Positions 1-8,764 of a DNA stretch of 64,000 nt are shown in pieces. The position numbers and the translations under genes were made by a program. Under the pieces are notes generated by a model. The model saw nothing but the letters and a program-made list of their open reading frames with translations, did not search any database and was not told where the DNA came from. How positions within the stretch are numbered: position 1 is the stretch's first letter; the number at the start of each line of letters is the position of its first letter. The DNA is from Lentimicrobium sp. GTDB lineage: Bacteria; Bacteroidota; Bacteroidia; Bacteroidales; Lentimicrobiaceae. The DNA is taken from contig JAMLHF010000001.1 in assembly GCA_023957275.1 (NCBI GenBank), forward strand, positions 1 to 64,000. The letters are read 5' to 3'.

Positions 1-123
1 TGAAAACCCACCGGAAAACCGGCTAAAAACACCGCAATACATTAATAACCAATAAACTGAATCAGGCACGCATTTATTATCCAGACTAACCCTTAATCAG
101 GGAGCCGGATTCAGAAGAAAGAG

Positions 124-738
124 TCAGTGCAGCATGGTAAGAAAGGTGATGTAGATTGTCCAGATGCTGATGCCGTTGATCAGCACCAGTTCAGTTGCGC
201 CGTTGATTCCCTGCTTCAGTAGTGATAGCAGGGTAAGCACCAGCACAACCACGATAATAATCAGCCCCGAAACCCCGGTAAAGCGGGCATATGGCATCAG
301 GGCAACCTGAAAGCTGACGATCAGCAGAGGCAAGGCAAGAAATACCACCACAGCCATCAGGTTGTGCAGAATGCGCTGAAGGGAAGGTGCCAGGTTTTTC
401 AGGCTGACAGGCTTCAGGTTGTGTGGCAGAAACGCCAGCAGGGTAATGGATGCAAAGCTAATATCGATGGCGCGCATCAGCTTTTCATACGCGCCAAGGT
501 TATAGAACCAGGTAATCAGCCAGAAAAATATATAAGTAAGAAGGGCGGTAATGAACAGCATTCTTTTGTATGCCCTGCGGTAAGCTTCTCCATACAGCTC
601 AGTATTACTTAAAAAACTGAGTGTATACCGCTTAAGGTCGAACCTGAGGTGGCCGATGACTTTACGGATGGTAAAGGGCATCAGCCCTGCATAAACAAAA
701 CCGATCAGCAGTATGCCCAGTTTGGTGAAGAACATCAT
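124..738 (-). CDS. hypothetical multi-pass membrane protein
   Basis: This 204-residue protein has about six hydrophobic segments (roughly residues 5-20, 58-80, 92-105, 128-150, 158-172 and 185-202) separated by short basic loops, so it is an integral inner-membrane protein. I do not recognise a family or a catalytic motif. It lies 73 nt downstream of the GH97 glycosidase on the same strand with no terminator between them, so the two may be cotranscribed. A role in carbohydrate use would be guesswork. The start is one of two adjacent ATG codons at 738 and 735. Confidence 0.7.
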   Translation of the reverse strand: MMFFTKLGILLIGFVYAGLMPFTIRKVIGHLRFDLKRYTLSFLSNTELYGEAYRRAYKRMLFITALLTYIFFWLITWFYNLGAYEKLMRAIDISFASITLLAFLPHNLKPVSLKNLAPSLQRILHNLMAVVVFLALPLLIVSFQVALMPYARFTGVSGLIIIVVVLVLTLLSLLKQGINGATELVLINGISIWTIYITFLTMLH

Positions 739-811
739 GATTGCAGTTTAATGGCCGTTTCGTTTGATTATATTGATAAAATTACCGGAAATGTTCAAGG
801 CCCTTCTGTTT

Positions 812-2782
812 CTAATTTGCCGGACTTACAATGGCCACCCATCCTCCCCCGGGAGCGAGATTAAGAAGAACATTGTCATTTCTGCGAACATGCTGATTTC
901 TGATCAGGTAATCCGAGGCGTTTTTATCCGCATTGGGCCCATCCTTGAAAATGGTCGCCTGATAGACTCCCTCCCCGAGAAAAGACAGACCGGTTTCCAG
1001 ATTCCGTGACGACCAGTCGGTCATGGCAGCAAGGTACCAGGTGTCCCCGTTTCGCCGGGCAATCAGAATATAATCACCAACCTCCCCCTGCAACACCCGG
1101 GTTTCATCCCACACAACCGGTATCCGGCTGATAAACTCCGGAACTTCCGGCTCACGGAGGTAAAGCGAGGGGGCATCGCACAGCATCTGCAGCGGGCTTT
1201 CATAAACCACATACATGGCCACCTGATGCGCGCGCGTACCCAGGCTTGAAGGATTGTCGAAGTTAATGCAGAAGTCATCCTTTTGCGCATTCCGCATGGC
1301 TCCGGGGGTGTAATCCATGGGGCCGGCCACCATCCGGATAAACGGCAGGGTGACGTTGTGCTCCGGGTTGGCGAAATTGCTCCATTTGTTGTTCTCGTTG
1401 CCCATCACACCTTCGAACGACAGCACATTCGGATAAGCCCTGTTCAGTCCGGCAGGCTTGTAAGCCCCGTGAAAATCGACCAGTAAATGGTTGGCCGCCG
1501 CCACCGCGGCAATTTTTTCATACGAACTGACCATTCCCTGATCGGCGCGCTGCATAAAATCGACCTTCACCCCCTTAACACCCCAATCCCTGTATGTTGA
1601 AAGGATTTTCTCCTCATTTCCGTTGAGCGGATGCCACAATAACCACAGAATAATCCCCACCTGCTTCGACGCTGCATATTCAATCAGCTCCGGCAAATCA
1701 ATTCCGGGAATGGTTTCCAATACATTGGTTGTGGTTTTCGACCAGCCTTCATCCAGCATCACATACTCAATCCCGTAAGCAGCTGCAAAATCTATGTAAT
1801 ACCTGTAGGTCTCCGTATTAATGCCCGATCTGAAATCCACACCGGTGATATTGCTGGCATTGTACCAGTCCCAGGCAACCTTGCCGGGACGGATCCATTC
1901 CGTATCTTTAAGCTCCGAAGGTCGCGACAGCCGGTAAACCAGATCGTTTCCGGCAAGGGATGCATCATTCTGCGAAACTGCAAATACCCTCCAGGGAAAA
2001 CTCCGGTCGCCTTGTATCTCAGCGATATAACAGGCCTGTTCCGCAATATCCTCCGAACGGTCAGAGGTTCCGCCACGCGGAAGGGCTTTAAGCACAACCC
2101 CGGGAAACACAGCATGAAAACCATTGTCCTGATCTTTCTTCAGAAATGCATTCGGGTAATCAAACAGATCGGCTTCCGTAAAGAGCACCCGTATTTTTCC
2201 GGGGGCCGTAAATAAAACCGGCAGGGAGCAAAAATCACCGGGGGCGATGCTGTCAAGGGGCTGATGAAGGTAAGGCCGCTCGTAATGCGAATACATGCTG
2301 CTTTCGCGGGGGAAATACGCATCTGAACCTTCCGGAAAGTTCAGCCTCATCCCTTCGTTATTTACTTTAAGCAAGCCTTTGCGCGAAGTGATAAACCTGT
2401 AGGCCACGCCGTCATTATATACCCTGAATTCAATGGCTGATCCGCTGCGGTACTTCAGTTCCAGGCGGTTGAAAGGATAGGATGCCTGCCGGTACTTTAC
2501 CGGGACCACTGCCTGATACTCAGTTAATCCGCTGCTCCGGGAGATTGCGGGCTTTGTGCCGGGAGCCGGCAGCTCTTCTCCTGATTCCAGCTCCAGACCC
2601 AACCCCGATACAGTAAAAGTTTCCTTACCATCCATAAAAACGGTAAAACCAGTGTTGCCGGCAGCGTTAACCTGTAAGGCAAGCCTTCCGTCAGGAGATG
2701 TAATCAGATGCTGACCCTTAACGGAAATTGTCATCAGGAAGCAGAAAGCGATAATGAAAAATATTATTCTATTCATATTCAA
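812..2782 (-). CDS. glycoside hydrolase family 97 protein (alpha-glucosidase/alpha-galactosidase type)
   Basis: This 656-residue secreted enzyme has a signal peptide (residues 1-23, ending SVKGQ). A beta-sandwich N-terminal domain (about 25-290) precedes a TIM barrel with the GH97 signatures VAWDWYN and EYVMLDEGW, and a C-terminal beta domain follows. GH97 enzymes release terminal alpha-linked glucose or galactose from oligosaccharides in the periplasm; SusB is the type member. The barrel strand GVKGVKVDF carries an Asp near residue 407, where retaining GH97 members keep their nucleophile and inverting SusB-like members lack it. That points to the retaining, possibly alpha-galactosidase, subgroup (inference). 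No SusC/D pair is visible nearby. The gene is divergent from the NO-stress regulator. Confidence 0.93.
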   Translation of the reverse strand: MNMNRIIFFIIAFCFLMTISVKGQHLITSPDGRLALQVNAAGNTGFTVFMDGKETFTVSGLGLELESGEELPAPGTKPAISRSSGLTEYQAVVPVKYRQASYPFNRLELKYRSGSAIEFRVYNDGVAYRFITSRKGLLKVNNEGMRLNFPEGSDAYFPRESSMYSHYERPYLHQPLDSIAPGDFCSLPVLFTAPGKIRVLFTEADLFDYPNAFLKKDQDNGFHAVFPGVVLKALPRGGTSDRSEDIAEQACYIAEIQGDRSFPWRVFAVSQNDASLAGNDLVYRLSRPSELKDTEWIRPGKVAWDWYNASNITGVDFRSGINTETYRYYIDFAAAYGIEYVMLDEGWSKTTTNVLETIPGIDLPELIEYAASKQVGIILWLLWHPLNGNEEKILSTYRDWGVKGVKVDFMQRADQGMVSSYEKIAAVAAANHLLVDFHGAYKPAGLNRAYPNVLSFEGVMGNENNKWSNFANPEHNVTLPFIRMVAGPMDYTPGAMRNAQKDDFCINFDNPSSLGTRAHQVAMYVVYESPLQMLCDAPSLYLREPEVPEFISRIPVVWDETRVLQGEVGDYILIARRNGDTWYLAAMTDWSSRNLETGLSFLGEGVYQATIFKDGPNADKNASDYLIRNQHVRRNDNVLLNLAPGGGWVAIVSPAN

Positions 2783-2854
2783 CAGTTTAATGAATAACGT
2801 GCCGGGTTACCGATAAAAGAACAGATTTCTGCGAAGACGGATGTCAGCGCTGAT

Positions 2855-2862
2855 CAAAAGTA
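2855..2862 (-). promoter_or_regulatory. TAnnTTTG promoter element for the GH97 gene
   Basis: The minus strand reads TACTTTTG, an exact match to the Bacteroidota -7 element, about 73 nt upstream of the GH97 start codon. No clear TTTG -33 element was found at the usual distance, so support is moderate. The rest of the 333-nt divergent gap (2783-3115) shows nothing except the rrf2 promoter and dyad described separately. Confidence 0.4.
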
Positions 2863-3054
2863 ATAAAAACGGATACCAGGTCTGATATTTGGTTTAATCA
2901 ATATTATTAACCAGCGAAGAGTCAGTGAGCCGGACTATTAAAAAATTAAGTTACCTGCAAAATCATACTTCACCATCCCGGAATAATTGCTGCTTCCCTG
3001 AGCAGTCAGATTTTAATCCTCCGGAGACCCGGGTTTGATCAATTAAATTTTTTA

Positions 3055-3075
3055 TTCGGATATTTTTGTCCGATT
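3055..3075. promoter_or_regulatory. operator-like dyad overlapping the rrf2 promoter
   Basis: An imperfect palindrome, TTCGGAT (3055-3061) and GTCCGATT (3068-3075), is separated by an AT-rich centre. Its right arm overlaps the TTTG -33 element of the promoter that reads into the Rrf2-type regulator. Position and symmetry fit an autoregulatory binding site for a dimeric winged-helix repressor. Binding is inferred, not shown. Confidence 0.45.
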
Positions 3076-3094
3076 AAAAAATACCATAGCTTTG
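3065..3094 (+). promoter_or_regulatory. Bacteroidota-type promoter of the rrf2 (nsrR-like) gene
   Basis: TTTG at 3065-3068 and TAGCTTTG at 3087-3094 are separated by 18 nt, a good match to the TTTG-N19-TAnnTTTG consensus of the Bacteroidota primary sigma factor. Predicted transcription starts near 3100. The TTG codon at 3092 falls inside the -7 element, so the ATG at 3116 must be the true start of the regulator. Confidence 0.7.
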
Positions 3095-3115
3095 CAGTTA
3101 AGAAACAAAGCAGAT

Positions 3116-3568
3116 ATGTTTTCGAAAGCCTGTGAATACGGAATAAGGGCCTGCATTTACATTGCAGGCAAATCAATGGAGAATGAGCGCACATTTCTGA
3201 GTGATATTGCCGCGGAGATAGATTCCCCGGCAGCTTTCACCTCCAAAATCCTGCAAACCCTGTCAAAAGCAGGCATAATAACCTCATTGAGAGGGCAACG
3301 GGGCGGGTTTATGATGAATCCGGCACAGATAGAAGATAAAAACGTTGCTGACATTGTAAAAGCCATTGACGGGGATTCAATTTTCACCAGTTGCGGCCTG
3401 GGTTTGAAGCACTGCTCCCCGACTCAGCCGTGCCCGGTTCACGACAAGTTCAACGATATCCGTTTTAATCTGAAGCAGGTGCTTGACAACACAAAAATCA
3501 AAGAGCTGGCACTCGGGCTGAAGGATGGACAGACATACCTTAAAAGGCCGGCAGACATACTTCCGTAA
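3116..3568 (+). CDS. Rrf2-family [Fe-S] transcriptional regulator, NsrR-like
   Basis: This 150-residue protein has the Rrf2 fold. A winged helix-turn-helix (about residues 1-65, opening MFSKACEYGIRA) includes the LRGQRGGF wing, and a three-cysteine cluster (C93-X6-C100-X5-C106) follows. Rrf2 proteins with three cysteines bind a [2Fe-2S] or [4Fe-4S] cluster and respond to nitric oxide (NsrR) or cluster status (IscR). The next two genes encode NO reductase and the RIC repair protein, so an NsrR-type NO sensor is the best reading. The start at 3116 is chosen because the only earlier in-frame start lies within the promoter. A dyad over the promoter suggests autoregulation. Confidence 0.88.
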   Translation: MFSKACEYGIRACIYIAGKSMENERTFLSDIAAEIDSPAAFTSKILQTLSKAGIITSLRGQRGGFMMNPAQIEDKNVADIVKAIDGDSIFTSCGLGLKHCSPTQPCPVHDKFNDIRFNLKQVLDNTKIKELALGLKDGQTYLKRPADILP

Positions 3569-3723
3569 GGGAGGAACATCTCAGCCGGAACGAAATTGCA
3601 GCCGGATCTGCTGGTTATCATGACCAACTATTTTACGGCCGATCCGGATGCATACCAAAGAAACCGGACTTTCACCAATTTTCCGGAATTCAACACAATT
3701 ATTCACATCAAAACGACACCCAT

Positions 3724-5961
3724 ATGAAACATGAAAAAAAACTCTGGACAGGGTTTGCGCTTGTGGTGATTATATCCTTTGCCGTACTGGGTTATTACGG
3801 TTATGAGATTTATCAGCAGGCGCCGCCGGTTCCTGAGCAGGTGGTTACCAGCGATGGAACGGTTATATTCACAGCTCAGGATATCAAGGACGGTCAGAAT
3901 GTCTGGCAGAGTATCGGCGGGCAGGAAGTCGGAAGCGTTTGGGGCCACGGAGCCTATGTAGCACCCGACTGGTCGGCCGACTGGCTGCACAGGGAAGCTG
4001 TTTTTATCCTGAACACCTGGTCTCGGCAGGAATTCAGCCGGGCTTACGACGAACTTCCGGGCGAGCAGCAGGCAGCCCTGGAGCACCGATTGCAGGAAGA
4101 ACTCAGAAAAAACACCTGGGATCCCTCCACCGGCACCATCACGGTATCGCCCCTCAGGGCGGAGGCCATCCGGAGCCTGAGCCGTCATTACGAGAGTTTG
4201 TTTATGGATAATCCTGATTATCAGAAGCTGCGGAACGACTATGCCATACCGCAGAATTCAATCAAGGATCCGGAAAGGATGTATAAAATGAATGCATTCT
4301 TTTTCTGGGCATCCTGGGCCTGTGTCACCGAAAGGCCGGGGGAAGCCATCACATACACACACAACTGGCCCCCTGACGAAATCGTCGGCAACAAACCTAC
4401 CGGCGACCTGGTACTCTGGACCGGCTTCAGCGTAATCATGCTGCTGATCGGGATAGGAATCCTGGTATTTTATCACGCAAAAACAACTGAAGAAACAGAA
4501 ATTGAAAAACCGCTCGAAGACCCCCTGATGCGGCAAAACATCACACCCTCGATGAAAGCGGTGGAGAAATATTTCTGGATCGTTAATTTTCTGATTCTGC
4601 TGCAAATCATTATGGGTATTGTTACCGCGCATTACGGTGTGGAGGGTGACGGGCTATACGGAATACCCCTTGCCAGTTTTATGCCGTATGCCATTTCACG
4701 TACCTGGCATGTACAGCTGGCCATTTTCTGGATCGCAACGGCCTGGCTTGCAACCGGCCTATACATCGCCCCGGCGGTTTCGGGCAGCGACCCCAAATAT
4801 CAGAAGCTGGGCGTCAACTTCCTTTTTGTGGCTTTACTGATCATTGTACTGGGCTCAATGGCCGGACAATGGATGGGTGTTATGCAGAAACTCGGGTATG
4901 CAGAGAACTTCTGGTTCGGCCATCAGGGGTATGAATATGTTGACCTGGGCCGCTTCTGGCAACTATTCCTGTTTGTCGGTTTGTTTATCTGGCTCACCCT
5001 TATGGTAAGGCCGTTGATTCCGGTATTCAGGCGTAAAACGGAGGAAAAGAACCTGCTGATCCTCTTTCTGATCGCTTCGGCAGCCATTGCACTATTTTAC
5101 GGCGCCGGACTGATGTGGGGAAGACAAACGAATCTGGCTATTGCCGAATACTGGCGCTGGTGGGTGGTACACCTCTGGGTGGAAGGATTTTTCGAAGTAT
5201 TCGCTACCGTTGTGGCTGCCTTCCTTTTCGTAAGGATGGGATTGCTGCGCACAAAAACCGCCACTTCAAGCGTACTTTTCGCAACCATTATCTTTCTTTC
5301 AGGTGGAATTCTGGGCACATTCCATCACCTGTACTTTACCGGCACACCAACCGCCGTGATGGCACTCGGGGCGACTTTCAGCGCACTGGAGGTGGTTCCC
5401 CTTATTCTGATCGGTTTCGAAGCTTTCCACAACTACCGGATTTCGAAATCCACGGCATGGCTGAGGGATTATAAATGGCCCATCTACAGCCTGCTCTCTG
5501 TTTCATTCTGGAATTTCCTGGGTGCAGGCATCTTCGGGTTTCTCATCAACCCACCCATCGCGCTCTATTACATGCAGGGGCTGAATACAACGCCGGTGCA
5601 CGGACATGCCGCGCTTTTCGGTGTATACGGAATGCTGGGCATCGGTCTGATGCTGTTCGTGCTGCGCAGCCTCTACCGGGAGCAGGTCTGGAACGAAAAA
5701 CTGCTCAGTTTCTCATTCTGGTCGATCAACATCGGTCTGCTGCTGATGATCTTCCTGAGCATACTTCCGGTCGGGTTTATGCAAACTGTCGCCAGCGTAA
5801 ACGAAGGCATGTGGTATGCCCGTTCCGCCGAATTTATGCAGCAACCCATCCTCACCACTTTCCGCTGGCTCAGGACCATCGGGGATACTGTATTCGCCCT
5901 TGGCGCCCTTGCCCTGTTCTGGTTTGTATTTAAACTCGCATTTCAGAAAAAAATCCGTTAA
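3724..5961 (+). CDS. norB: quinol-dependent nitric oxide reductase (qNOR, NorB/NorZ type)
   Basis: This 745-residue inner-membrane protein reduces 2 NO to N2O using quinol. An N-terminal helix (residues 7-27) and a periplasmic cytochrome-c-like domain without a CXXCH motif (about 30-215) identify the single-subunit quinol form. A heme-copper oxidase-type core of about 12 helices follows. It contains the conserved histidine segments RTWHVQLAIFW, VVHLWVEGFFEVF, FHHLYFTG and HGHAALFG, which ligate heme b and the heme b3-FeB centre; the Glu in WVEGFFE is the glutamate typical of NORs. The gene lies 155 nt after the NsrR-like regulator and 10 nt before the RIC gene, forming an NO-detoxification operon. 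Confidence 0.96.
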   Translation: MKHEKKLWTGFALVVIISFAVLGYYGYEIYQQAPPVPEQVVTSDGTVIFTAQDIKDGQNVWQSIGGQEVGSVWGHGAYVAPDWSADWLHREAVFILNTWSRQEFSRAYDELPGEQQAALEHRLQEELRKNTWDPSTGTITVSPLRAEAIRSLSRHYESLFMDNPDYQKLRNDYAIPQNSIKDPERMYKMNAFFFWASWACVTERPGEAITYTHNWPPDEIVGNKPTGDLVLWTGFSVIMLLIGIGILVFYHAKTTEETEIEKPLEDPLMRQNITPSMKAVEKYFWIVNFLILLQIIMGIVTAHYGVEGDGLYGIPLASFMPYAISRTWHVQLAIFWIATAWLATGLYIAPAVSGSDPKYQKLGVNFLFVALLIIVLGSMAGQWMGVMQKLGYAENFWFGHQGYEYVDLGRFWQLFLFVGLFIWLTLMVRPLIPVFRRKTEEKNLLILFLIASAAIALFYGAGLMWGRQTNLAIAEYWRWWVVHLWVEGFFEVFATVVAAFLFVRMGLLRTKTATSSVLFATIIFLSGGILGTFHHLYFTGTPTAVMALGATFSALEVVPLILIGFEAFHNYRISKSTAWLRDYKWPIYSLLSVSFWNFLGAGIFGFLINPPIALYYMQGLNTTPVHGHAALFGVYGMLGIGLMLFVLRSLYREQVWNEKLLSFSFWSINIGLLLMIFLSILPVGFMQTVASVNEGMWYARSAEFMQQPILTTFRWLRTIGDTVFALGALALFWFVFKLAFQKKIR

Positions 5962-5971
5962 GATCAACAAT

Positions 5972-6706
5972 ATGGACAATCAAAATAAAACCATTGGCAG
6001 CTATGTCACAGAAGATTACCGGACAGCCGCTGTCTTCGGGCGTTATGGCATAGACTTCTGCTGCCGCGGCAACCGTCCGCTGAAAGAAGTATGCCAGCAG
6101 GAAAACATAAATTATGAAGCCCTGCTGGAAGAACTCTCGCAGGCGGCAGCCGGCACTATAACGGGGAATGACAATTTCAGTTCCTGGCCGTCAGATCTTC
6201 TTGCTGATTATATCGAGAAAATCCATCACCGCTATGTGGAACAATCCATACCCCGTCTTACCGGCCTGCTCGAAAAAGTGATCAACGCCCATGGCGGCAG
6301 ACATCCTGAAGTATATGAAATTGCCGATCATTTCAGGATATCAGCCGGTGAACTCACGAAGCACATGAAAAAGGAAGAACTGGTCCTTTTCCCGATCATC
6401 CGCAAAATGGCGAATACCAGGCCAGACAGCAGCGCAATTCCTGAAGCTGCGTTCGGAAGCGTTGCAAACCCCATCAGCGTCATGCTGCAGGAGCATGATA
6501 ACGAAGGGGAAAGGTTCAGGAAGATCGAAGAACTCAGCAACGGATATACCCCGCCTGAAGATGCATGCAATACCTTCAGGGTTACATATGAATTGCTCAG
6601 GGAATTCCAGCAGGACCTGCACAAGCACATCCACCTGGAAAACAACATACTCTTCCCCGCAGCAATAACCCTGGAAGCAACACTCAGGGAACGGAAACCG
6701 GGTTAA
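5972..6706 (+). CDS. ric: iron-sulfur cluster repair di-iron protein (RIC/YtfE/ScdA)
   Basis: This 244-residue cytoplasmic protein repairs Fe-S clusters damaged by NO or oxidants. The N-terminal ScdA_N domain (about residues 1-60) carries the signature FCCRG (Cys30-Cys31). The C-terminal hemerythrin-like four-helix bundle supplies di-iron ligands in HHRYVEQ, HGGRHPE, HMKKEE, EHDNEG and HKHIHLENNILFP. The ATG at 5972, 10 nt after the norB stop, gives the canonical N-terminus; an open frame extending back to 5816 overlaps norB and is not expected to be used. Linkage to qNOR and an NsrR-like regulator strongly supports a nitrosative-stress role. Confidence 0.95.
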   Translation: MDNQNKTIGSYVTEDYRTAAVFGRYGIDFCCRGNRPLKEVCQQENINYEALLEELSQAAAGTITGNDNFSSWPSDLLADYIEKIHHRYVEQSIPRLTGLLEKVINAHGGRHPEVYEIADHFRISAGELTKHMKKEELVLFPIIRKMANTRPDSSAIPEAAFGSVANPISVMLQEHDNEGERFRKIEELSNGYTPPEDACNTFRVTYELLREFQQDLHKHIHLENNILFPAAITLEATLRERKPG

Positions 6707-6717
6707 ATCAATACCCG

Positions 6718-6764
6718 CAAAAAAAATATCCCTGTTCCGGCCTGTTAGAGGAAGGAACAGGGAT
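6718..6764 (-). terminator. intrinsic terminator of the PD40 gene
   Basis: A perfect 11-bp stem, ATCCCTGTTCC (6728-6738) with GGAACAGGGAT (6754-6764), is followed on the minus strand by a U-rich tract (A-run at 6718-6727). It lies between two convergent genes. The tail favours termination of the minus-strand gene, although the stem could also slow transcription out of ric. Confidence 0.75.
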
Positions 6765-6798
6765 ACTGATTTATCAACTGCCGGCAATGTGCGCCTGT

Positions 6799-7935
6799 CT
6801 ATTCAACCCAGTCAGCGATGAACAGATTGGTATCGCGGGTTCCGCCGTTGTTGCGATTCGAAGAGAAGATCAGCTTCTTGCCATCATACGAAAACATCGG
6901 GAATGCATCGAAAACGGGGTCCCAGGTGATGCGCTCAAGACCGGAGCCATCGAGGTTGATCATATACAGATTAAACTCGAAGCCTCTCGCTCCGGCGTGA
7001 TTTGAGCTGAACAGGATTTTCTCTCCCGAAGGGTGAAAAAAGGGCGCCCAGTTGGCTTTGCCCAGGCTGGTAATCTGCCTGAGATCACTGCCATCCACAT
7101 TGCAGACATATATTTCCATATTGGTAGGGGCAACAAGTCCTTCCTTGAGCAAATCCTTGTATTCTTTGATCTCTTCAGGGGTTTTCGGACGCGATGACCT
7201 GAACACCAGCTTTGTTCCGTCGGGAGAAAAGAAAGCGCCCCCATCGTAGCCAAGGTCGAAAGTAATCTGTTTTACATCACTTCCATCGATTTTACACGTA
7301 TACAGCTCCAGGTCACCTGAGCGGTCGGATGTAAATACGATCAGGTCGCCTTTGGGTGAAACCGTTGCTTCGGCATCGTAACCGGGCGATTTCACGAGGG
7401 TATCGATCAGCTGACCTTTAAGGTTGGCCACATAAATATCAAAATCGGGATAAATCGGCCATAAGTACTTGCCATCGGCCCTTCTTTCAGGTTCAGGAGG
7501 ACATTCACTGCCACCGGAGCGGGTGGATGCATAAAGGATGCTGGTATCACCCGGCATAAAGAATGAACAGGTGGTCCGGCCCAGGCCCTCGCTGATAAGC
7601 CCGGGAATGTGATCCTTCATATGACCGTCGCTGAATGGAAAATAATAAATATGGTCGCACTTTGTACCCCATTTCGCGCTTTTCGCCTGAAAAGCGATCA
7701 TGGAATCATCGAAGCTAAAATAAGCTTCGGCAAAATCGCCGCCATTGGTGAGTTGCCTGATATTTTTCAGATGTTTCTCCTGAGGATAGTGAACGGTGGT
7801 ATCCGGTTGCGATGACACCGGAGCAGGTACATCATGACCACAGAGCTTACAGGGTTGAGCGGGATTTTCCGCTGAGGCAGCCGCAGCAGTAATGATCATC
7901 GAAAATGTGTAAACGTAAATTAAAAACCTCATCAT
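6799..7935 (-). CDS. secreted TolB/PD40-type beta-propeller protein
   Basis: This 378-residue protein has a signal peptide (MMRFLIYVYTFSMIITAAAASA) and repeated WD40-like PD40 blades. Repeats of the kind FSPDGTKLVFRSSR, PKGDLIVFTSDRSGD, HPSGEKILFSSN and FSYDGKKLIFSSNR run from about residue 65 to the end. Such propellers resemble TolB and tricorn N-terminal domains and usually bind proteins or peptides; no enzymatic domain is attached. A CKLCGH dithiol sits just after the signal peptide, which may be a metal site (inference). The ATG at 7935 is chosen because it places the signal peptide at the N-terminus. It is convergent with ric. Confidence 0.82.
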   Translation of the reverse strand: MMRFLIYVYTFSMIITAAAASAENPAQPCKLCGHDVPAPVSSQPDTTVHYPQEKHLKNIRQLTNGGDFAEAYFSFDDSMIAFQAKSAKWGTKCDHIYYFPFSDGHMKDHIPGLISEGLGRTTCSFFMPGDTSILYASTRSGGSECPPEPERRADGKYLWPIYPDFDIYVANLKGQLIDTLVKSPGYDAEATVSPKGDLIVFTSDRSGDLELYTCKIDGSDVKQITFDLGYDGGAFFSPDGTKLVFRSSRPKTPEEIKEYKDLLKEGLVAPTNMEIYVCNVDGSDLRQITSLGKANWAPFFHPSGEKILFSSNHAGARGFEFNLYMINLDGSGLERITWDPVFDAFPMFSYDGKKLIFSSNRNNGGTRDTNLFIADWVE

Positions 7936-8148
7936 GTAACAGTTAATTTTAGTTTTATACAGATTCCTTTCCCTGCAAAGACTCTCAAAGCAGAGACACT
8001 TGTTATAAACCTCTTTTCGGCTGAATGGTTCAACTTCCCCGGGCTGCTTTCGGGCATCAGTCATAAAATCCGCATAAAACGGGACGGGAACCTGTTAAAA
8101 TTATAAATTCGCAAAAGCATTTTCAGCATAAAACATACCGCTTCAACC

Positions 8149-8751
8149 ATGGAAGTCATGTATTTTCGCGAAAGCAGTGAGTTCAGGGAGTGGCTTGAAG
8201 AAAACCACAGCCATGTAAAGGAACTCTGGCTGGGATTTTTAAAAAAACGCAAAGGGGTAATGCATGGATTTTATTACCCGGAAGCGGTTGAAATCGCCCT
8301 TTGTTATGGCTGGATCGACGGGCTTACCCGGAGCGTGGATGAGTCACGGTACAAAGTAAGGTTTACCCCCAGAAAATCGAAAAGTGTATGGAGCAGCACC
8401 AACATCAAACGGGTTGAAGCGCTGAAAGAAGCCGGATTGATGCATCCCGCGGGGCTTGCCGTTTATGAAGCCCGCAATAAAAAGCGAACGGATTCCGCAA
8501 ATTTTTTGCGCGAAAATGGCCGCTTAACTCCGGAAATGGAACAGGAATTTATGAAGCACCCCAATGCTTACGCATGGTTTTGCAATACATCTGCTTCCTA
8601 TCGTAAAACCTGCATTTACTGGATCCTCAGTGCCAGGCAGGAAGTGACCCGGGCAAAAAGACTCGGGATTTTAATAGAATGTTCCGGCCAACAGGTCAGA
8701 ATTCCTTTACTGAGGACAGATCCGGGGCATCGAAAACCTCGCGAAAGCTAA
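8149..8751 (+). CDS. YdeI/OmpD-associated family protein
   Basis: This 200-residue cytosolic protein matches the YdeI/OmpD-associated family, some members of which are annotated as bacteriocin-protection proteins. Characteristic segments are an N-terminal WL-EN-H/KELWLGF-KK stretch, ALCYGWIDG followed by RFTPRKSKSVWS-N, and a C-terminal helical region ending with the WILSARQEVTRAKRL segment. The biochemical function is unknown. Start codons at 8149 and 8158 are both possible. A TAAATTCG near 8104 resembles a -7 element with one mismatch. The gene ends 13 nt before the T9SS cargo gene and may share its transcript. Confidence 0.85.
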   Translation: MEVMYFRESSEFREWLEENHSHVKELWLGFLKKRKGVMHGFYYPEAVEIALCYGWIDGLTRSVDESRYKVRFTPRKSKSVWSSTNIKRVEALKEAGLMHPAGLAVYEARNKKRTDSANFLRENGRLTPEMEQEFMKHPNAYAWFCNTSASYRKTCIYWILSARQEVTRAKRLGILIECSGQQVRIPLLRTDPGHRKPRES

Positions 8752-8764
8752 TATCCGACATGCT

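Noticed and set aside
3620..3727. 35-codon open frame ending on the norB start codon (ATATGA overlap)
   Set aside because: The overlap suggests a coupled leader peptide, but composition is unremarkable, there is no ribosome site, and no regulatory hairpins accompany it. It may be chance.
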